Shown: in pieces, positions 1 to 8,439 of the stretch
How positions within the stretch are numbered: the first letter of the stretch is position 1
Layout of the letters: the number at the start of each line of letters is the position of its first letter
Assembly: GCF_029814935.1 (NCBI RefSeq)
Contig: NZ_CP104582.1
Location: 4,092,001 to 4,156,000, forward strand
Direction of reading: 5' to 3'
Length of the DNA: 64,000 nucleotides
From: Pseudomonas sp. GD03919
Lineage (GTDB): Bacteria > Pseudomonadota > Gammaproteobacteria > Pseudomonadales > Pseudomonadaceae
Position numbers and translations under genes: made by a program
Notes under the pieces: model-generated
Told to the model about the DNA's origin: nothing
Database searches by the model: none
What the model saw: only the letters and a program-made list of their open reading frames with translations

Positions 1-1
1 G

Positions 2-979
2 CTCGACCTGCTGCGCGAGGCGGCCAACGCCAGCCAGCTACGGCGCAACTTCGAAGGTTCGCCACTGCTCTACGTGCCGCAGGTTTACTGGGACCTGTGC
101 CGCCACCAGGTACTGGTCATGGAGCGCATCTACGGCATCCCAGTGACCGATCTGGCGACCCTGGCCGACCAGCGCACAGACATGAAGCTGCTGGCCGAAC
201 GCGGCGTGGAGATATTCTTCACCCAGGTGTTCCGCGACAGTTTCTTCCACGCCGACATGCACCCTGGCAATATCTTCGTCAGCACGCGCACGCCCTGGAG
301 CCCACAGTACATCGCCATCGACTGCGGCATCGTCGGCAGCCTCACCGACGAGGACCAGGACTACCTGGCGCGCAACCTGCTGGCTTTCTTCAAGCGTGAC
401 TACCGCAAGGTCGCGCAGTTGCACATCGACTCGGGTTGGGTACCGGCAGAAACCAAGGTCAACGAATTCGAGGCGGCCATCCGCACCGTGTGCGAACCTA
501 TTTTCGAAAAGCCGCTGAAGGACATCTCTTTCGGCCAGCTGCTGCTGCGCCTGTTCCAGACCGCGCGTCGCTTCAACATGGAAGTGCAGCCGCAGCTGGT
601 ACTGCTGCAGAAGACCCTGCTTAATATCGAAGGCCTGGGCCGCCAGCTGTATCCGGATCTGGACCTGTGGAGCACTGCCCAGCCCTACCTCGAACGGTGG
701 ATGCGCGAGCGCATCAGCCCGCTGCACCTGCTACGCAACCTGCAGCAACAGGCCGAGCAGGTGCCGCACCTGTCGCAGATCGCCCGCGATACCCTGGAAC
801 GCCTGCAGAGATCGCAGCAACGAGAAGAACAGCGCCCCAACCGCGACCAATGGCCGCTGCGCCTGCTCGGCGCTGCACTGATCGGCGCCGGCACCCTTCA
901 AGGCCTGGCACCGCTGCTGGCCGCCTGGCCCGCCTGGCTGATGGTCGGCGGCGGACTCTATCTGGTGCTGCGCCGATAG
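2..979 (+). CDS. ubiB: UbiB, ubiquinone biosynthesis ABC1-type ATPase/kinase-like protein (5' truncated by window edge)
   Basis: This is the C-terminal part (about 325 residues) of UbiB, an atypical kinase-fold protein needed for aerobic ubiquinone synthesis at the inner membrane. The reading frame is open from base 2, so the start lies outside the window. The kinase-like core is visible: HADMHPGN corresponds to the catalytic loop and AIDCGIVG to the metal-binding DxG region. The protein ends in two hydrophobic helices with the text [11 protein letters not shown] and [12 protein letters not shown], the usual C-terminal membrane anchor. It is followed by hisI after about 70 bases, the normal Pseudomonas order. 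Identity is firm from the ABC1 motifs and the neighbours. Confidence 0.95.
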   Translation, partial: LDLLREAANASQLRRNFEGSPLLYVPQVYWDLCRHQVLVMERIYGIPVTDLATLADQRTDMKLLAERGVEIFFTQVFRDSFFHADMHPGNIFVSTRTPWSPQYIAIDCGIVGSLTDEDQDYLARNLLAFFKRDYRKVAQLHIDSGWVPAETKVNEFEAAIRTVCEPIFEKPLKDISFGQLLLRLFQTARRFNMEVQPQLVLLQKTLLNIEGLGRQLYPDLDLWSTAQPYLERWMRERISPLHLLRNLQQQAEQVPHLSQIARDTLERLQRSQQREEQRPNRDQWPLRLLGAALIGAGTLQGLAPLLAAWPAWLMVGGGLYLVLRR

Positions 980-1052
980 CCAGTTGGCTGCGGCACTGGC
1001 ACACTTGGTTAATTCACGGGCCGCGACCCGGCGAAACAGACACGGAATACCG

Positions 1053-1451
1053 ATGAACAATTGGCTCGACGAAATCCACTGGAACGAAGACGGCCTGGTG
1101 CCGGCTATCGCCCAGGACCACCAGACCGGCCGCATCCTGATGATGGCCTGGATGAACCGTGAATCCCTCGCCCTCACCGTCAGCGAACAGCGCGCCATCT
1201 ACTGGTCGCGATCACGCGGCAAACTGTGGCGCAAGGGCGAGGAATCCGGCCACGTGCAGAAGCTGCACGAGTTGCGCCTGGACTGCGACGCCGACGTGAT
1301 CGTACTGATGGTCGAGCAACTGGGCGGCATCGCCTGCCACACCGGGCGCGAGAGCTGCTTCTATCGCGTGTACGAGAATGGCAGCTGGAAAACCGTCGAC
1401 GCCGTGCTGAAAGATCCGCACGCCATCTATGCAGGACATAGCCATGAGTGA
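1053..1451 (+). CDS. hisI: Phosphoribosyl-AMP cyclohydrolase HisI
   Basis: HisI opens the adenine ring of phosphoribosyl-AMP in histidine synthesis, in the cytoplasm. The start at ATG 1053 gives 132 residues, normal for stand-alone HisI; an upstream in-frame extension has no HisI similarity. The family text is clear: [10 protein letters not shown] near the N-terminus, [18 protein letters not shown] in the middle, and the metal-binding cysteines in LDCDADV and [10 protein letters not shown]. The stop overlaps the hisE start by 8 bases, so the two are translationally coupled. In enterics hisI and hisE are fused; here they are separate proteins outside a his operon, as is usual in Pseudomonas. 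Confidence 0.97.
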   Translation: MNNWLDEIHWNEDGLVPAIAQDHQTGRILMMAWMNRESLALTVSEQRAIYWSRSRGKLWRKGEESGHVQKLHELRLDCDADVIVLMVEQLGGIACHTGRESCFYRVYENGSWKTVDAVLKDPHAIYAGHSHE

Positions 1452-1779
1452 CACCCTGAGCCGACTGGCCGAAGTACTGGAAGCGCGCAAGGGTGCAGCG
1501 CCGGACAGTTCGTATGTCGCCAGCCTGTATCACAAGGGCCTGAACAAGATTCTGGAAAAGGTCGGCGAGGAATCGGTGGAAACCATCCTCGCCGCCAAGG
1601 ACGCCGCCGCCAGCGGTGACTGCAAGGACCTGATCTACGAAACCGCCGATCTGTGGTTCCACAGCCTGGTCATGCTCGCCGCCCTCGGCCAGCATCCTCA
1701 GGCCGTGCTGGATGAACTGGATCGTCGTTTCGGCCTCTCCGGCCACGCGGAAAAAGCCGCGCGACCGCAATCCGAATAA
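1444..1779 (+). CDS. hisE: Phosphoribosyl-ATP pyrophosphatase HisE
   Basis: HisE hydrolyses phosphoribosyl-ATP to phosphoribosyl-AMP, the step before HisI. The 111-residue protein starts at ATG 1444 inside the end of hisI. It is an all-alpha MazG-like fold; the text [15 protein letters not shown] and [11 protein letters not shown] carries the acidic residues that bind magnesium. The overlap with hisI suggests coupled translation of consecutive enzymes. The adjacent tat genes are not related to histidine synthesis; the grouping is a conserved genomic habit of pseudomonads. Confidence 0.97.
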   Translation: MSDTLSRLAEVLEARKGAAPDSSYVASLYHKGLNKILEKVGEESVETILAAKDAAASGDCKDLIYETADLWFHSLVMLAALGQHPQAVLDELDRRFGLSGHAEKAARPQSE

Positions 1780-1802
1780 ACCTTCACAACGGAGTACATA
1801 CC

Positions 1803-2036
1803 ATGGGTTTCGGCGGTATCAGCATCTGGCAACTCCTGATCATCCTGCTCATCGTGGTCATGCTGTTCGGCACCAAGCGCCTGAAGAATCTGGGCTCGGA
1901 TCTGGGCGACGCGATCAAGGGCTTCCGCAAGTCGATGGACAACGGCGAAGCCGACAAACCGGCAGTCGAAGAGCCCAAGGGGCAGACCATCGACGCCCAG
2001 GCACGCAAGGTCGAAGAGCCGGCGAAGAAAGACTAA
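1803..2036 (+). CDS. tatA: Twin-arginine translocase subunit TatA
   Basis: TatA forms the pore-like assembly that lets folded twin-arginine substrates cross the inner membrane. The 77-residue protein has the standard design: a short periplasmic start ([10 protein letters not shown]), one membrane helix ([12 protein letters not shown]), the hinge G-T-K-R-L, an amphipathic helix ([19 protein letters not shown]) and a charged flexible tail. A GGAG ribosome site sits about 10 bases before the ATG. tatB follows after 3 bases, so this is the first gene of a tatABC transcription unit continuing from hisIE. Confidence 0.97.
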   Translation: MGFGGISIWQLLIILLIVVMLFGTKRLKNLGSDLGDAIKGFRKSMDNGEADKPAVEEPKGQTIDAQARKVEEPAKKD

Positions 2037-2039
2037 GCC

Positions 2040-2378
2040 ATGTTCGACATCGGTTTCAGCGAACTGCTGCTGGTCGGTCTGGTGGCCCTGGTGGTGCTCG
2101 GCCCCGAGCGCCTGCCGGGCGCGGTGCGCACTGCCGGCCTGTGGATCGGCCGGATCAAGCGCAGCTTCAACTCGATCAAGGCCGAGGTGGAACGCGAGAT
2201 CGGCGCCGACGAGATCCGCCGCCAACTGCACAACGAGCGGATTCTCGAGCTGGAGCGGGAAATGAAGGCGATGAAGCAGGACATCCTCGACACCACCAGC
2301 CTCAAGCCGGTCAACGAGACCAGCAAGCCCGCCGAAACGCCCCAGCCCGCCGCCCAGGACAAGAATCCCCAGCCATGA
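2040..2378 (+). CDS. tatB: Twin-arginine translocase subunit TatB
   Basis: TatB works with TatC in recognising the twin-arginine signal peptide. The 112-residue product starts [20 protein letters not shown], followed by [13 protein letters not shown], the conserved Glu/Pro hinge of TatB, and then a long amphipathic helix and a Pro/Ala-rich tail. It is shorter than the E. coli protein (171 residues) because the tail is short, which is common in Pseudomonas. Its stop overlaps the tatC start in an ATGA, implying translational coupling. Confidence 0.96.
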   Translation: MFDIGFSELLLVGLVALVVLGPERLPGAVRTAGLWIGRIKRSFNSIKAEVEREIGADEIRRQLHNERILELEREMKAMKQDILDTTSLKPVNETSKPAETPQPAAQDKNPQP

Positions 2379-3169
2379 GCAAACTGCCGGACGCCGACCA
2401 GGAAATGCCCCTGGTCTCGCACCTGACCGAGCTGCGCACGCGCCTGCTGCGCTGCGTCGTGATCATCCTGCTGATCTTCGCCGGGTTGTTCTACTTCGCG
2501 CAGGACATCTACGCACTGGTCGCAGCGCCGCTACGTGCCTACCTGCCGGAAGGCGCGACAATGATCGCCACTGGCGTCGCCTCGCCCTTCCTCACGCCAT
2601 TCAAGCTGACCCTGATGTGCGCGCTGTTTCTTGGCATGCCGGTGATCCTGCATCAGGCCTGGGGCTTCATCGCGCCGGGCCTGTATACCCACGAACGACG
2701 CATCGCGGTGCCGCTGCTGATCTCCAGCATCTTCCTGTTCTACGCCGGGATGGCCTTCGCCTACTTCGTGGTGTTCCCGATCATGTTCGGCTTTTTCGCC
2801 AGCGTGACCCCGCAAGGGGTGGCGATGATGACCGACATCGGTCAGTACCTGGATTTCGTCCTGACCTTGTTCTTCGCTTTCGGCGTGGCCTTCGAGATCC
2901 CCATCGCCACCTTCCTGGTGATCTGGGTCGGCTTGATCGACGTCGCCACGCTGCGCAAGAGCCGCCCCTATGTGATCGTGGGCTGCTTCGTGGTCGGCAT
3001 GGTACTGACGCCGCCGGACGTGTTCTCGCAGACACTGCTGGCCGTACCGATGTGGCTGCTATTCGAAAGCGGCCTGCTGGCAGGCGCACTGGTCAAGCGC
3101 AAACGCGACGAGGAACAGGCCGAGGAAGACGCCAAGCCCGAAGACCAGCCCCCCGCACCACTGTCGTGA
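2375..3169 (+). CDS. tatC: Twin-arginine translocase subunit TatC
   Basis: TatC is the polytopic receptor for twin-arginine signal peptides. The start ATG 2375 overlaps tatB by 4 bases and gives 264 residues; the in-frame sequence upstream belongs to tatAB. Family marks are [11 protein letters not shown] at the cytoplasmic N-terminus, six predicted membrane helices, [13 protein letters not shown], and the TPPDVFSQ loop in the fourth to fifth helix region. The C-terminal tail is acidic ([13 protein letters not shown]). The stop overlaps the next start by 4 bases (GTGA), so rsmE is translated from the same message. Confidence 0.97.
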   Translation: MSKLPDADQEMPLVSHLTELRTRLLRCVVIILLIFAGLFYFAQDIYALVAAPLRAYLPEGATMIATGVASPFLTPFKLTLMCALFLGMPVILHQAWGFIAPGLYTHERRIAVPLLISSIFLFYAGMAFAYFVVFPIMFGFFASVTPQGVAMMTDIGQYLDFVLTLFFAFGVAFEIPIATFLVIWVGLIDVATLRKSRPYVIVGCFVVGMVLTPPDVFSQTLLAVPMWLLFESGLLAGALVKRKRDEEQAEEDAKPEDQPPAPLS

Positions 3170-3876
3170 ATCTGCTGCTGCTGGAAGACGCCGACTTCGT
3201 CGGCGTCGATCGGGTCCGCCTCACTGGCAGGCGCCTGAAGCATCTACATGAAGTGCATCGCGCCGAAGCGGGTGATCGTCTGCGCGTCGGCCGCCTTGGC
3301 GGGATGATGGGCGAAGGTCGACTGCTCGCGCTGGATGCCGGCCAGGCAGAGCTGCAGGTCAGCCTCGACCAACCTCCACCGGCCAAGCTGCCGTTGACGC
3401 TGATCCTCGCCCTGCCCCGCCCGAAGATGCTCAAGCGCGTGCTGCAAACTGTTAGCGCCATGGGCGTGCCGCGCCTGGTGCTGGTCAATAGCTATCGCGT
3501 GGAGAAGAGCTTCTGGCAGACGCCATTTCTCAAGGCAGAGGCCATTCGCGAACAGCTGATCCTAGGTCTGGAACAGGCGCGTGACACGGTGCTGCCCGAG
3601 GTGAGCATCGAGAAACGCTTCAAGCCCTTCGTCGAGGACCGCCTGCCGGCGTTGGCAGCCGGCACGCTTGGCCTGACCGGCCATCCCGGTGATCACCCAG
3701 CCTGCCCGCGTGCAGTACAGGAACCAGTGACCCTGGCCATCGGCCCGGAAGGTGGCTGGATTCCCTACGAAGTCGAGCTGCTGCGTGAAGCCGCAGGCCT
3801 GCAGCCGGTGCAACTCGGCGAGCGCATCTTGCGGGTGGAGACGGCGGTACCTGCATTGCTGGCCAGGTTGTTCTGA
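3166..3876 (+). CDS. rsmE: 16S rRNA (uracil1498-N3)-methyltransferase RsmE
   Basis: RsmE methylates N3 of U1498 in 16S rRNA using SAM. The chosen start is GTG 3166, overlapping tatC by 4 bases, giving 236 residues (family about 240). The N-terminal PUA-like part contains [11 protein letters not shown] and GDRLRVG; the C-terminal SPOUT knot region contains the conserved AIGPEGGW and [11 protein letters not shown]. An in-frame extension upstream is only tatC in another frame. It is the last gene of the ubiB-to-rsmE run; a REP doublet follows. Confidence 0.95.
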   Translation: MNLLLLEDADFVGVDRVRLTGRRLKHLHEVHRAEAGDRLRVGRLGGMMGEGRLLALDAGQAELQVSLDQPPPAKLPLTLILALPRPKMLKRVLQTVSAMGVPRLVLVNSYRVEKSFWQTPFLKAEAIREQLILGLEQARDTVLPEVSIEKRFKPFVEDRLPALAAGTLGLTGHPGDHPACPRAVQEPVTLAIGPEGGWIPYEVELLREAAGLQPVQLGERILRVETAVPALLARLF

Positions 3877-3965
3877 TCACGTTCTTTGAACCGCTGGAGC
3901 GCGCGACGCACCCTACGGGCGGTGGACAAGTTTCGCATTGTCCACCCGATGCACAGCGCTGATTG

Positions 3966-4055
3966 TAGTCGCGGCTGAAGCCCCTCCCACAGGGAGGTGA
4001 CATGCCTGCTTTTGCCAGCGCATCCACACTCTTGTGGGAGGGGCTATAGCCGCGA
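3966..4055. repeat. REP-type inverted doublet
   Basis: Two inverted copies of a short GC-rich element face each other: GCGGCTGAAGCCCCTCCCAC at about 3971-3990 and its reverse-complement-like partner TGTGGGAGGGGCTATAGCCG at 4033-4052. They sit between convergent rsmE and dtd. Such paired REPs are common in intergenic DNA of Pseudomonas; a role as terminator or message stabiliser is inferred only from position. Confidence 0.75.
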
Positions 4056-4083
4056 AAGCTGTGAAGGTCCCTCAACGCCAGGC

Positions 4084-4521
4084 TCACACCTCGAGCAGAA
4101 ATGTCACCGGCCCATCGTTGACCAGATGCACCTGCATATTGGCGCCGAAGCGTCCGGTGGCGACCTGCGGATGCTGGACTCTGGCCATTTCCACCAGAGC
4201 ATCGAACAGCGCAGCGCCCTGGGCTGGCGGCGCGGCGCTGGAGAAGCTGGGGCGCATGCCGCTCTTGGTGTCGGCTGCCAGGGTGAACTGCGAGACCAAC
4301 AATAGCCCGCCTTGCACGTCCGTCAGCGAGCGATTCATCTTGCCCGCTTCATCGCTGAACACGCGGTAGTTCAGCAGCTTGTGCAGCGCGCGCGACAGAC
4401 TGGCCTGATCGTCCTGCGGCTCGATGCCGACCAGCGCCAGCAGGCCCTGGTCGATGCGGCCGACCACTTCCCCCTCCACCTCCACCCGCGCCTCACTGAC
4501 GCGCTGGATCAACAGCTTCAT
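4084..4521 (-). CDS. dtd: D-aminoacyl-tRNA deacylase Dtd
   Basis: Dtd removes D-amino acids wrongly attached to tRNA. The 145-residue protein has the family length and the two signature segments: the SQFTL motif (residues about 78-82) and the GPVT motif near the C-terminus ([11 protein letters not shown]), which form the cross-subunit active site. The start overlaps the end of pip by 4 bases, so dtd is the second gene of a pip-dtd unit. Confidence 0.97.
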   Translation of the reverse strand: MKLLIQRVSEARVEVEGEVVGRIDQGLLALVGIEPQDDQASLSRALHKLLNYRVFSDEAGKMNRSLTDVQGGLLLVSQFTLAADTKSGMRPSFSSAAPPAQGAALFDALVEMARVQHPQVATGRFGANMQVHLVNDGPVTFLLEV

Positions 4522-5489
4522 GCATCCTCCGGCGGCAGATTGAGCAGGCGGCGGGCCATCTGCTCAGCGGCCCGGATCAGCGCGTCGGTGATACCGGGCT
4601 CCGCCGCCGAGTGGCCGGCATCGCGGATGATCTGCAGCTCACTGTTGGGCCAGGCCTGATGCAGCGCCCAAGCGTTGTCCAGCGGGCAGATGGCGTCGTA
4701 GCGGCCGTGCACGATGATGCCCGGCAGGTGGGCAATTTTCGCCATGTCGCGAAGCAGTTGGTTCGGTTCGAGAAAGGCATCGTTGACGAAGTAGTGACAC
4801 TCGATCCGGGCGATTGACAGCGCCCGGTGTGCATCGCTGAAACGCTCCACCACCTGGGTGTTCGGGCGCAATGTGGCGGTGCGTCCCTCCCAGGTCGACC
4901 AGGCCTTGGCTGCATGCATCTGGGCAATCTGATCGGTACCGGTCAGGCGCTTGTAGAAGGCCTGCATCAGGTCGCCGCGCTCCTCCGGTGGAATCGGCGC
5001 GACGTAGTCCTCCCAGTAATCGGGGAACAGGCGGCTGGCGCCCTCCTGATAGAACCAGCTGAACTCCTGAGGCCGGCACAGGAAGATGCCGCGCAGAATC
5101 AGCCCATGCACGCGCTGCGGATGCGTTTGCGCATAGGCCAACGCCAAGGTGGAACCCCAGGAGCCGCCGAACAACACAAACTTGTCGACGCCCAGGTGTT
5201 CGCGAATCCGCTCGATATCACCGATCAGCGCCTGGGTGGTGTTGTTCTCCAGGCTTGCGTGAGGTGTGGAACGGCCACAGCCGCGCTGGTCGAAGGTAAC
5301 GATGCGATACAGGGCCGGATCGAAATAGCGGCGGCTGGCAGCATCGCAGCCTGCACCCGGGCCACCATGGATGAACAATACCGGCAACCCATCCGCCGAG
5401 CCGCTTTCGTCGACGTAGAGCACGTGCGGCGGCTCGACCGCCAGCTCATGGCGGGCGTAGGGTTTGATCTCCGGATACAAAGTCTGCAT
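4518..5489 (-). CDS. pip: Prolyl (proline imino-) aminopeptidase, S33 family
   Basis: This alpha/beta hydrolase removes N-terminal proline from peptides in the cytoplasm. The start at 5489 ([11 protein letters not shown]) has an AGGAG site about 7 bases upstream and gives 323 residues, the family length; a longer frame upstream lacks a ribosome site. The oxyanion text HGGPGAG, the nucleophile elbow GGSWGS, the acid in GRYDAICP and the histidine in AGHSA complete the catalytic machinery. It overlaps dtd by 4 bases. Confidence 0.95.
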   Translation of the reverse strand: MQTLYPEIKPYARHELAVEPPHVLYVDESGSADGLPVLFIHGGPGAGCDAASRRYFDPALYRIVTFDQRGCGRSTPHASLENNTTQALIGDIERIREHLGVDKFVLFGGSWGSTLALAYAQTHPQRVHGLILRGIFLCRPQEFSWFYQEGASRLFPDYWEDYVAPIPPEERGDLMQAFYKRLTGTDQIAQMHAAKAWSTWEGRTATLRPNTQVVERFSDAHRALSIARIECHYFVNDAFLEPNQLLRDMAKIAHLPGIIVHGRYDAICPLDNAWALHQAWPNSELQIIRDAGHSAAEPGITDALIRAAEQMARRLLNLPPEDA

Positions 5490-5566
5490 GGTTGGCTCCT
5501 GTTGGCTGGGCGACAACTGCCGTGTCCGCTCTGCCCGGCATCATAACCATGAAAAGGAAGTTAGGC

Positions 5567-6004
5567 ATGTCGATGCGTCATCTGGCCTGGTCGCTGCTCG
5601 TCTCACTCACCCTGCTGCTCGTCGGCTGCGGTGGTCGTGACGACCCGCAGGCTGCACTGGAAGCTGCCGTACAGCAGTTGCAGGACAATATCGAAGCCAA
5701 GAGCACCGGTGCGGTGCTGGAGCAGTTGCATGGCGACTTCCTGGCCCGCCAGACGCTTGACCGCGAATGGGCCAAGCGCACCATGACCCTGCTATTCCTG
5801 CGCCACAAGCACATCAAGGTGCTCGCCCTGGGCAAGAACAGCTGGATCGACGCGGCGATCAGCAGCAAGGGGCATACCGAAGCGCAGGTCGCCCTCACCG
5901 GCGCCGAAGGGTTGATCCCCGATAGTGCGCGGCACTACTCGGTGAAGCTGGAGTGGTGGCTCGACGACGGCGAATGGAAGCTCGCGCGTCTGGATTGGGA
6001 ATAA
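5567..6004 (+). CDS. Predicted lipoprotein of unknown function
   Basis: A 145-residue protein with a lipoprotein signal: MSMRHLAWSLLVSLTLLLVG then C. I chose ATG 5567 because AAGGAA lies about 8 bases upstream and the signal peptide begins there; ATG 5549 is possible but lengthens the charged N-region. The mature part has a helical DDPQAALEAAVQQLQDNIEA segment and a C-terminal sheet-like part ending WWLDDGEWKLARLDWE, reminiscent of NTF2-like folds. It is divergent from pip. I do not recognise a function. Confidence 0.8.
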   Translation: MSMRHLAWSLLVSLTLLLVGCGGRDDPQAALEAAVQQLQDNIEAKSTGAVLEQLHGDFLARQTLDREWAKRTMTLLFLRHKHIKVLALGKNSWIDAAISSKGHTEAQVALTGAEGLIPDSARHYSVKLEWWLDDGEWKLARLDWE

Positions 6005-6008
6005 ACAC

Positions 6009-6067
6009 GTAGCCCGGATGCAATCCGGGGATACCTTCTGGATTCCCCCGGATTGCATCCGGGCTAC
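6009..6067. repeat. REP-type inverted repeat, GTAGCCCGGATGCAATCCGG family
   Basis: A perfect-arm inverted pair: GTAGCCCGGATGCAATCCGG at 6009 and its reverse complement ending at 6067. It lies between the convergent lipoprotein and lipocalin genes and could terminate both. The same family recurs at 20111-20167 and 31980-32037. Confidence 0.85.
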
Positions 6068-6074
6068 AGGTGCC

Positions 6075-6617
6075 TCAGTCAGCCAGGCGCCAGATCAGGT
6101 CCGAGGTCACGTAACCCTGCTCGCGCGCGATTTCGAGCAGCTTGTCACGGGTTTGCTGATCCACTTCCGGGGTGCGCGACAGCAGCCACAGGTACTTGTG
6201 CTGCGGGTGGCCAACCAGCGCCACACGGTAATCCTCGTCGCGGTAGATCACCCAGTAGTCGCCCTTGATCGGCAGGATCTTGCTGGCCCAGTTGTCGAAG
6301 CGCACCCACAGTTTGTCGGTCTTGCCTTCGACCTGCGGCTCGGCAAACCCCTTGGCCTCGATCCACTCACCGTCCTTGTCGCGGCAACGGTTGGTCACGT
6401 CGATGCGGCCATCGTCACGCAGCCCATAGTGCGCCTCGGACTGCACGCAGTTGCGCTGGAAGAACATCGGCAAGCGTGCCAGTTCGTACCAGGTGCCCTG
6501 GTAGCGCTGCAGATCGACCTGCATGGTCTGCGGTGGCGGTTTGGGAACACTGCCAGTGCCGGAATTGGCGCAACCGGCAAGGGCGAGAATGGCACTGGCG
6601 ATTAGGATCGAACGCAT
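6075..6617 (-). CDS. blc: Outer-membrane lipocalin Blc
   Basis: A 180-residue bacterial lipocalin. It has a lipoprotein signal (MRSILIASAILALAG, Cys16) and the lipocalin GxW motif in YQGTWYELARLP. Conserved strands include DDGRIDVTNRC, WVRFDNW and DYWVIYRDEDYRVALVG, with YLWLLSRTPEV near the end, all typical of Blc proteins that bind fatty acids or lysophospholipids at the outer membrane. It lies 12 bases downstream of a second small lipoprotein on the same strand and may share its transcript. Confidence 0.94.
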   Translation of the reverse strand: MRSILIASAILALAGCANSGTGSVPKPPPQTMQVDLQRYQGTWYELARLPMFFQRNCVQSEAHYGLRDDGRIDVTNRCRDKDGEWIEAKGFAEPQVEGKTDKLWVRFDNWASKILPIKGDYWVIYRDEDYRVALVGHPQHKYLWLLSRTPEVDQQTRDKLLEIAREQGYVTSDLIWRLAD

Positions 6618-6629
6618 GGAAGCTCCTGT

Positions 6630-6881
6630 TTACTTGAGTCCCTTGCCGGAGAACAACATGACCTTGTCCCCGGCATACTGGACGCTGATATAGGCCTTGT
6701 CATCGCCCCAGGTACAACTGCTCATGCCCAGCGCACCGGCACACTCGCCCGGCGCACCGAGCAGGCTCTCCACCTCCTGCTTGCTCATGCCCGCTTTGAG
6801 CTTGGCGTAGTTTTCCTGATTGACCTTGCTGCACGCGGCAAGCAGACAGCAGGCAAGCAACGCGACGATACGCATCGACAT
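6630..6881 (-). CDS. Small lipoprotein with a SmpA/BamE-like repeat
   Basis: An 83-residue lipoprotein. The start at 6881 has AGGAG about 8 bases upstream; a longer frame upstream is not supported. The signal MSMRIVALLACCLLAA is followed by the lipidated Cys. The mature part has LKAGMSKQEVESLLGAP, the helix-turn motif seen in SmpA/OmlA/BamE-like domains, and a short beta part with two cysteines (GECAG, SSCTWG). Family assignment is by motif only; it is not BamE itself, which is longer. It precedes blc. Confidence 0.75.
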   Translation of the reverse strand: MSMRIVALLACCLLAACSKVNQENYAKLKAGMSKQEVESLLGAPGECAGALGMSSCTWGDDKAYISVQYAGDKVMLFSGKGLK

Positions 6882-7044
6882 GGATAAGGCTCCTGATGGG
6901 AAGGTGCCAGCAAGCATGGCATAGCCGGCGACGACTTGCCCGCTTGGAGTGCAGATACCGGTACGGGTTCCCCCGCATGGCTGCGAAACGATGTGCAGCC
7001 AAAGTGGCAGCCACCCGCTCTCAGGAGCGGGCGGCCACAGATAC

Positions 7045-8052
7045 TCAGCTGCGGTGGTAGGCGGTGATACGCAGCACTTCTTCCTTGGAGCCGAGGAACA
7101 CCGGCACGCGCTGGTGCAGGGAAGTGGGCTGGATATCGAGGATACGCTGGCTGCCGTCAGTGGCAGCGCCACCGGCCTGCTCGATGATCATCGCCATCGG
7201 GTTGGCCTCGTACATCAGACGCAGCTTGCCCGGCATCGACGGATCACGTCCATCGCGCGGGTACATGAACACCCCACCACGGGTGAGGATGCGGTGCACG
7301 TCAGCCACCATCGAGGCGATCCAGCGCATGTTGTAGTTACGCCCCAGCGGCCCGGTCTCACCGGCCAGCAGCTCGGAGACGTAGCGCTGCACCGGCGCAT
7401 CCCAGTGGCGCTGGTTGGACATGTTGATGGCGAATTCCTTGGTCGACTCCGGCACCTTGATGGTGTCGTGGGTGAGCACGAAGCTGCCCAGCTCACGATC
7501 CAGGGTGAAACCCTTGACGCCATCGCCCATGGTCAGCATGAGCATGGTCTGCGGGCCGTAGATCGCATAGCCGGCGGCGACCTGCTGGGTGCCGGGCTGG
7601 AGGAAGGCTTCTTCGCCAAGATCACCGGTCTCGCCATTGCGCTCGGGGCAGCGCAGCACCGAGAAGATGGTGCCGACCGAGACGTTGACGTCGATGTTGC
7701 TGGAGCCGTCCAGCGGGTCGAATACCAGCAGATAGGCGCCTTTCGGGTACTTGCCGGGGATCTGGTAGGCGTTGTCCATTTCCTCGGAGGCCATGCCGGC
7801 CAGGTGGCCGCCCCATTCGTTGGCTTCGAGGAGGATCTCGTTAGAGATCACATCGAGTTTCTTCTGCACTTCGCCCTGCACGTTCTCGCTGTCCAGGCTG
7901 CCCAGCACGCCGCCGAGGGCGCCCTTGGACACCTGATGGCTGATCGCCTTGCAGGCCCGTGCCACGACTTCGATAAGGAAACGCAGGTCGGCCGGGGTAT
8001 TGTGGCTGCGAGTCTGCTCGATCAGGTAGCGGCTCAGGGTGACGCGGGACAT
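7045..8052 (-). CDS. fbp: Fructose-1,6-bisphosphatase class I
   Basis: Fbp removes the 1-phosphate of fructose 1,6-bisphosphate in gluconeogenesis. The 335-residue protein contains the metal-binding signature [14 protein letters not shown] and the substrate region [11 protein letters not shown] and [13 protein letters not shown]. Pseudomonads make hexose only through this step because they lack phosphofructokinase, so the gene is expected to be important. A GC-rich hairpin (7009-7034) lies just after the stop and may help termination, though it has no clear T tract. Confidence 0.97.
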   Translation of the reverse strand: MSRVTLSRYLIEQTRSHNTPADLRFLIEVVARACKAISHQVSKGALGGVLGSLDSENVQGEVQKKLDVISNEILLEANEWGGHLAGMASEEMDNAYQIPGKYPKGAYLLVFDPLDGSSNIDVNVSVGTIFSVLRCPERNGETGDLGEEAFLQPGTQQVAAGYAIYGPQTMLMLTMGDGVKGFTLDRELGSFVLTHDTIKVPESTKEFAINMSNQRHWDAPVQRYVSELLAGETGPLGRNYNMRWIASMVADVHRILTRGGVFMYPRDGRDPSMPGKLRLMYEANPMAMIIEQAGGAATDGSQRILDIQPTSLHQRVPVFLGSKEEVLRITAYHRS

Positions 8053-8087
8053 GGACGGCTCCGGAAAGGGAAAAAATCGCGCGCAGT

Positions 8088-8429
8088 TTAACCCGAGTCG
8101 CCGCGCAATGCTGCCTGCCGGGATGGATGGCTGAGATTGCCCTCTACCAGCAGGTCGTAAACACGGTTGCGCCCGTCACGTTTGGCCTGATACAGCGCGG
8201 CATCGGCGACCTGCAACAACTCATCGAGCGCCTGCCCCAGCTCGGGCCAATGCGCCAGGCCGGCAGACAGAGTGATGCGCTGATCACCGCCACGGCTGGC
8301 GATTTCGCGCACGGCCAGCTGCGCGCAGAACGCTTGCAGACGCTCGCAGGCCTCACGCGGATCGGCACCTGGCAGGATCAGCAGAAACTCCTCGCCACCG
8401 ATACGAAATACGGCATCGGTGCTGCGCAA
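8088..8429 (-). pseudogene. Headless GGDEF-domain fragment (diguanylate cyclase remnant)
   Basis: Only the C-terminal half of a GGDEF domain is present: LRSTDAVFRIGGEEFLLILP, the helix ACERLQAFCAQLA, ITLSAGLAHWP and [17 protein letters not shown]. The N-terminal half of the domain and any sensor part are missing. Just upstream the frame runs into the 3' end of the DUF2339 gene with no GGDEF similarity and no usable start. The retained I-site region is partial (LRSTD). It is best read as the tail of a gene left by a deletion, and is unlikely to make an active enzyme. Confidence 0.8.
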
Positions 8430-8439
8430 TGGATGAACT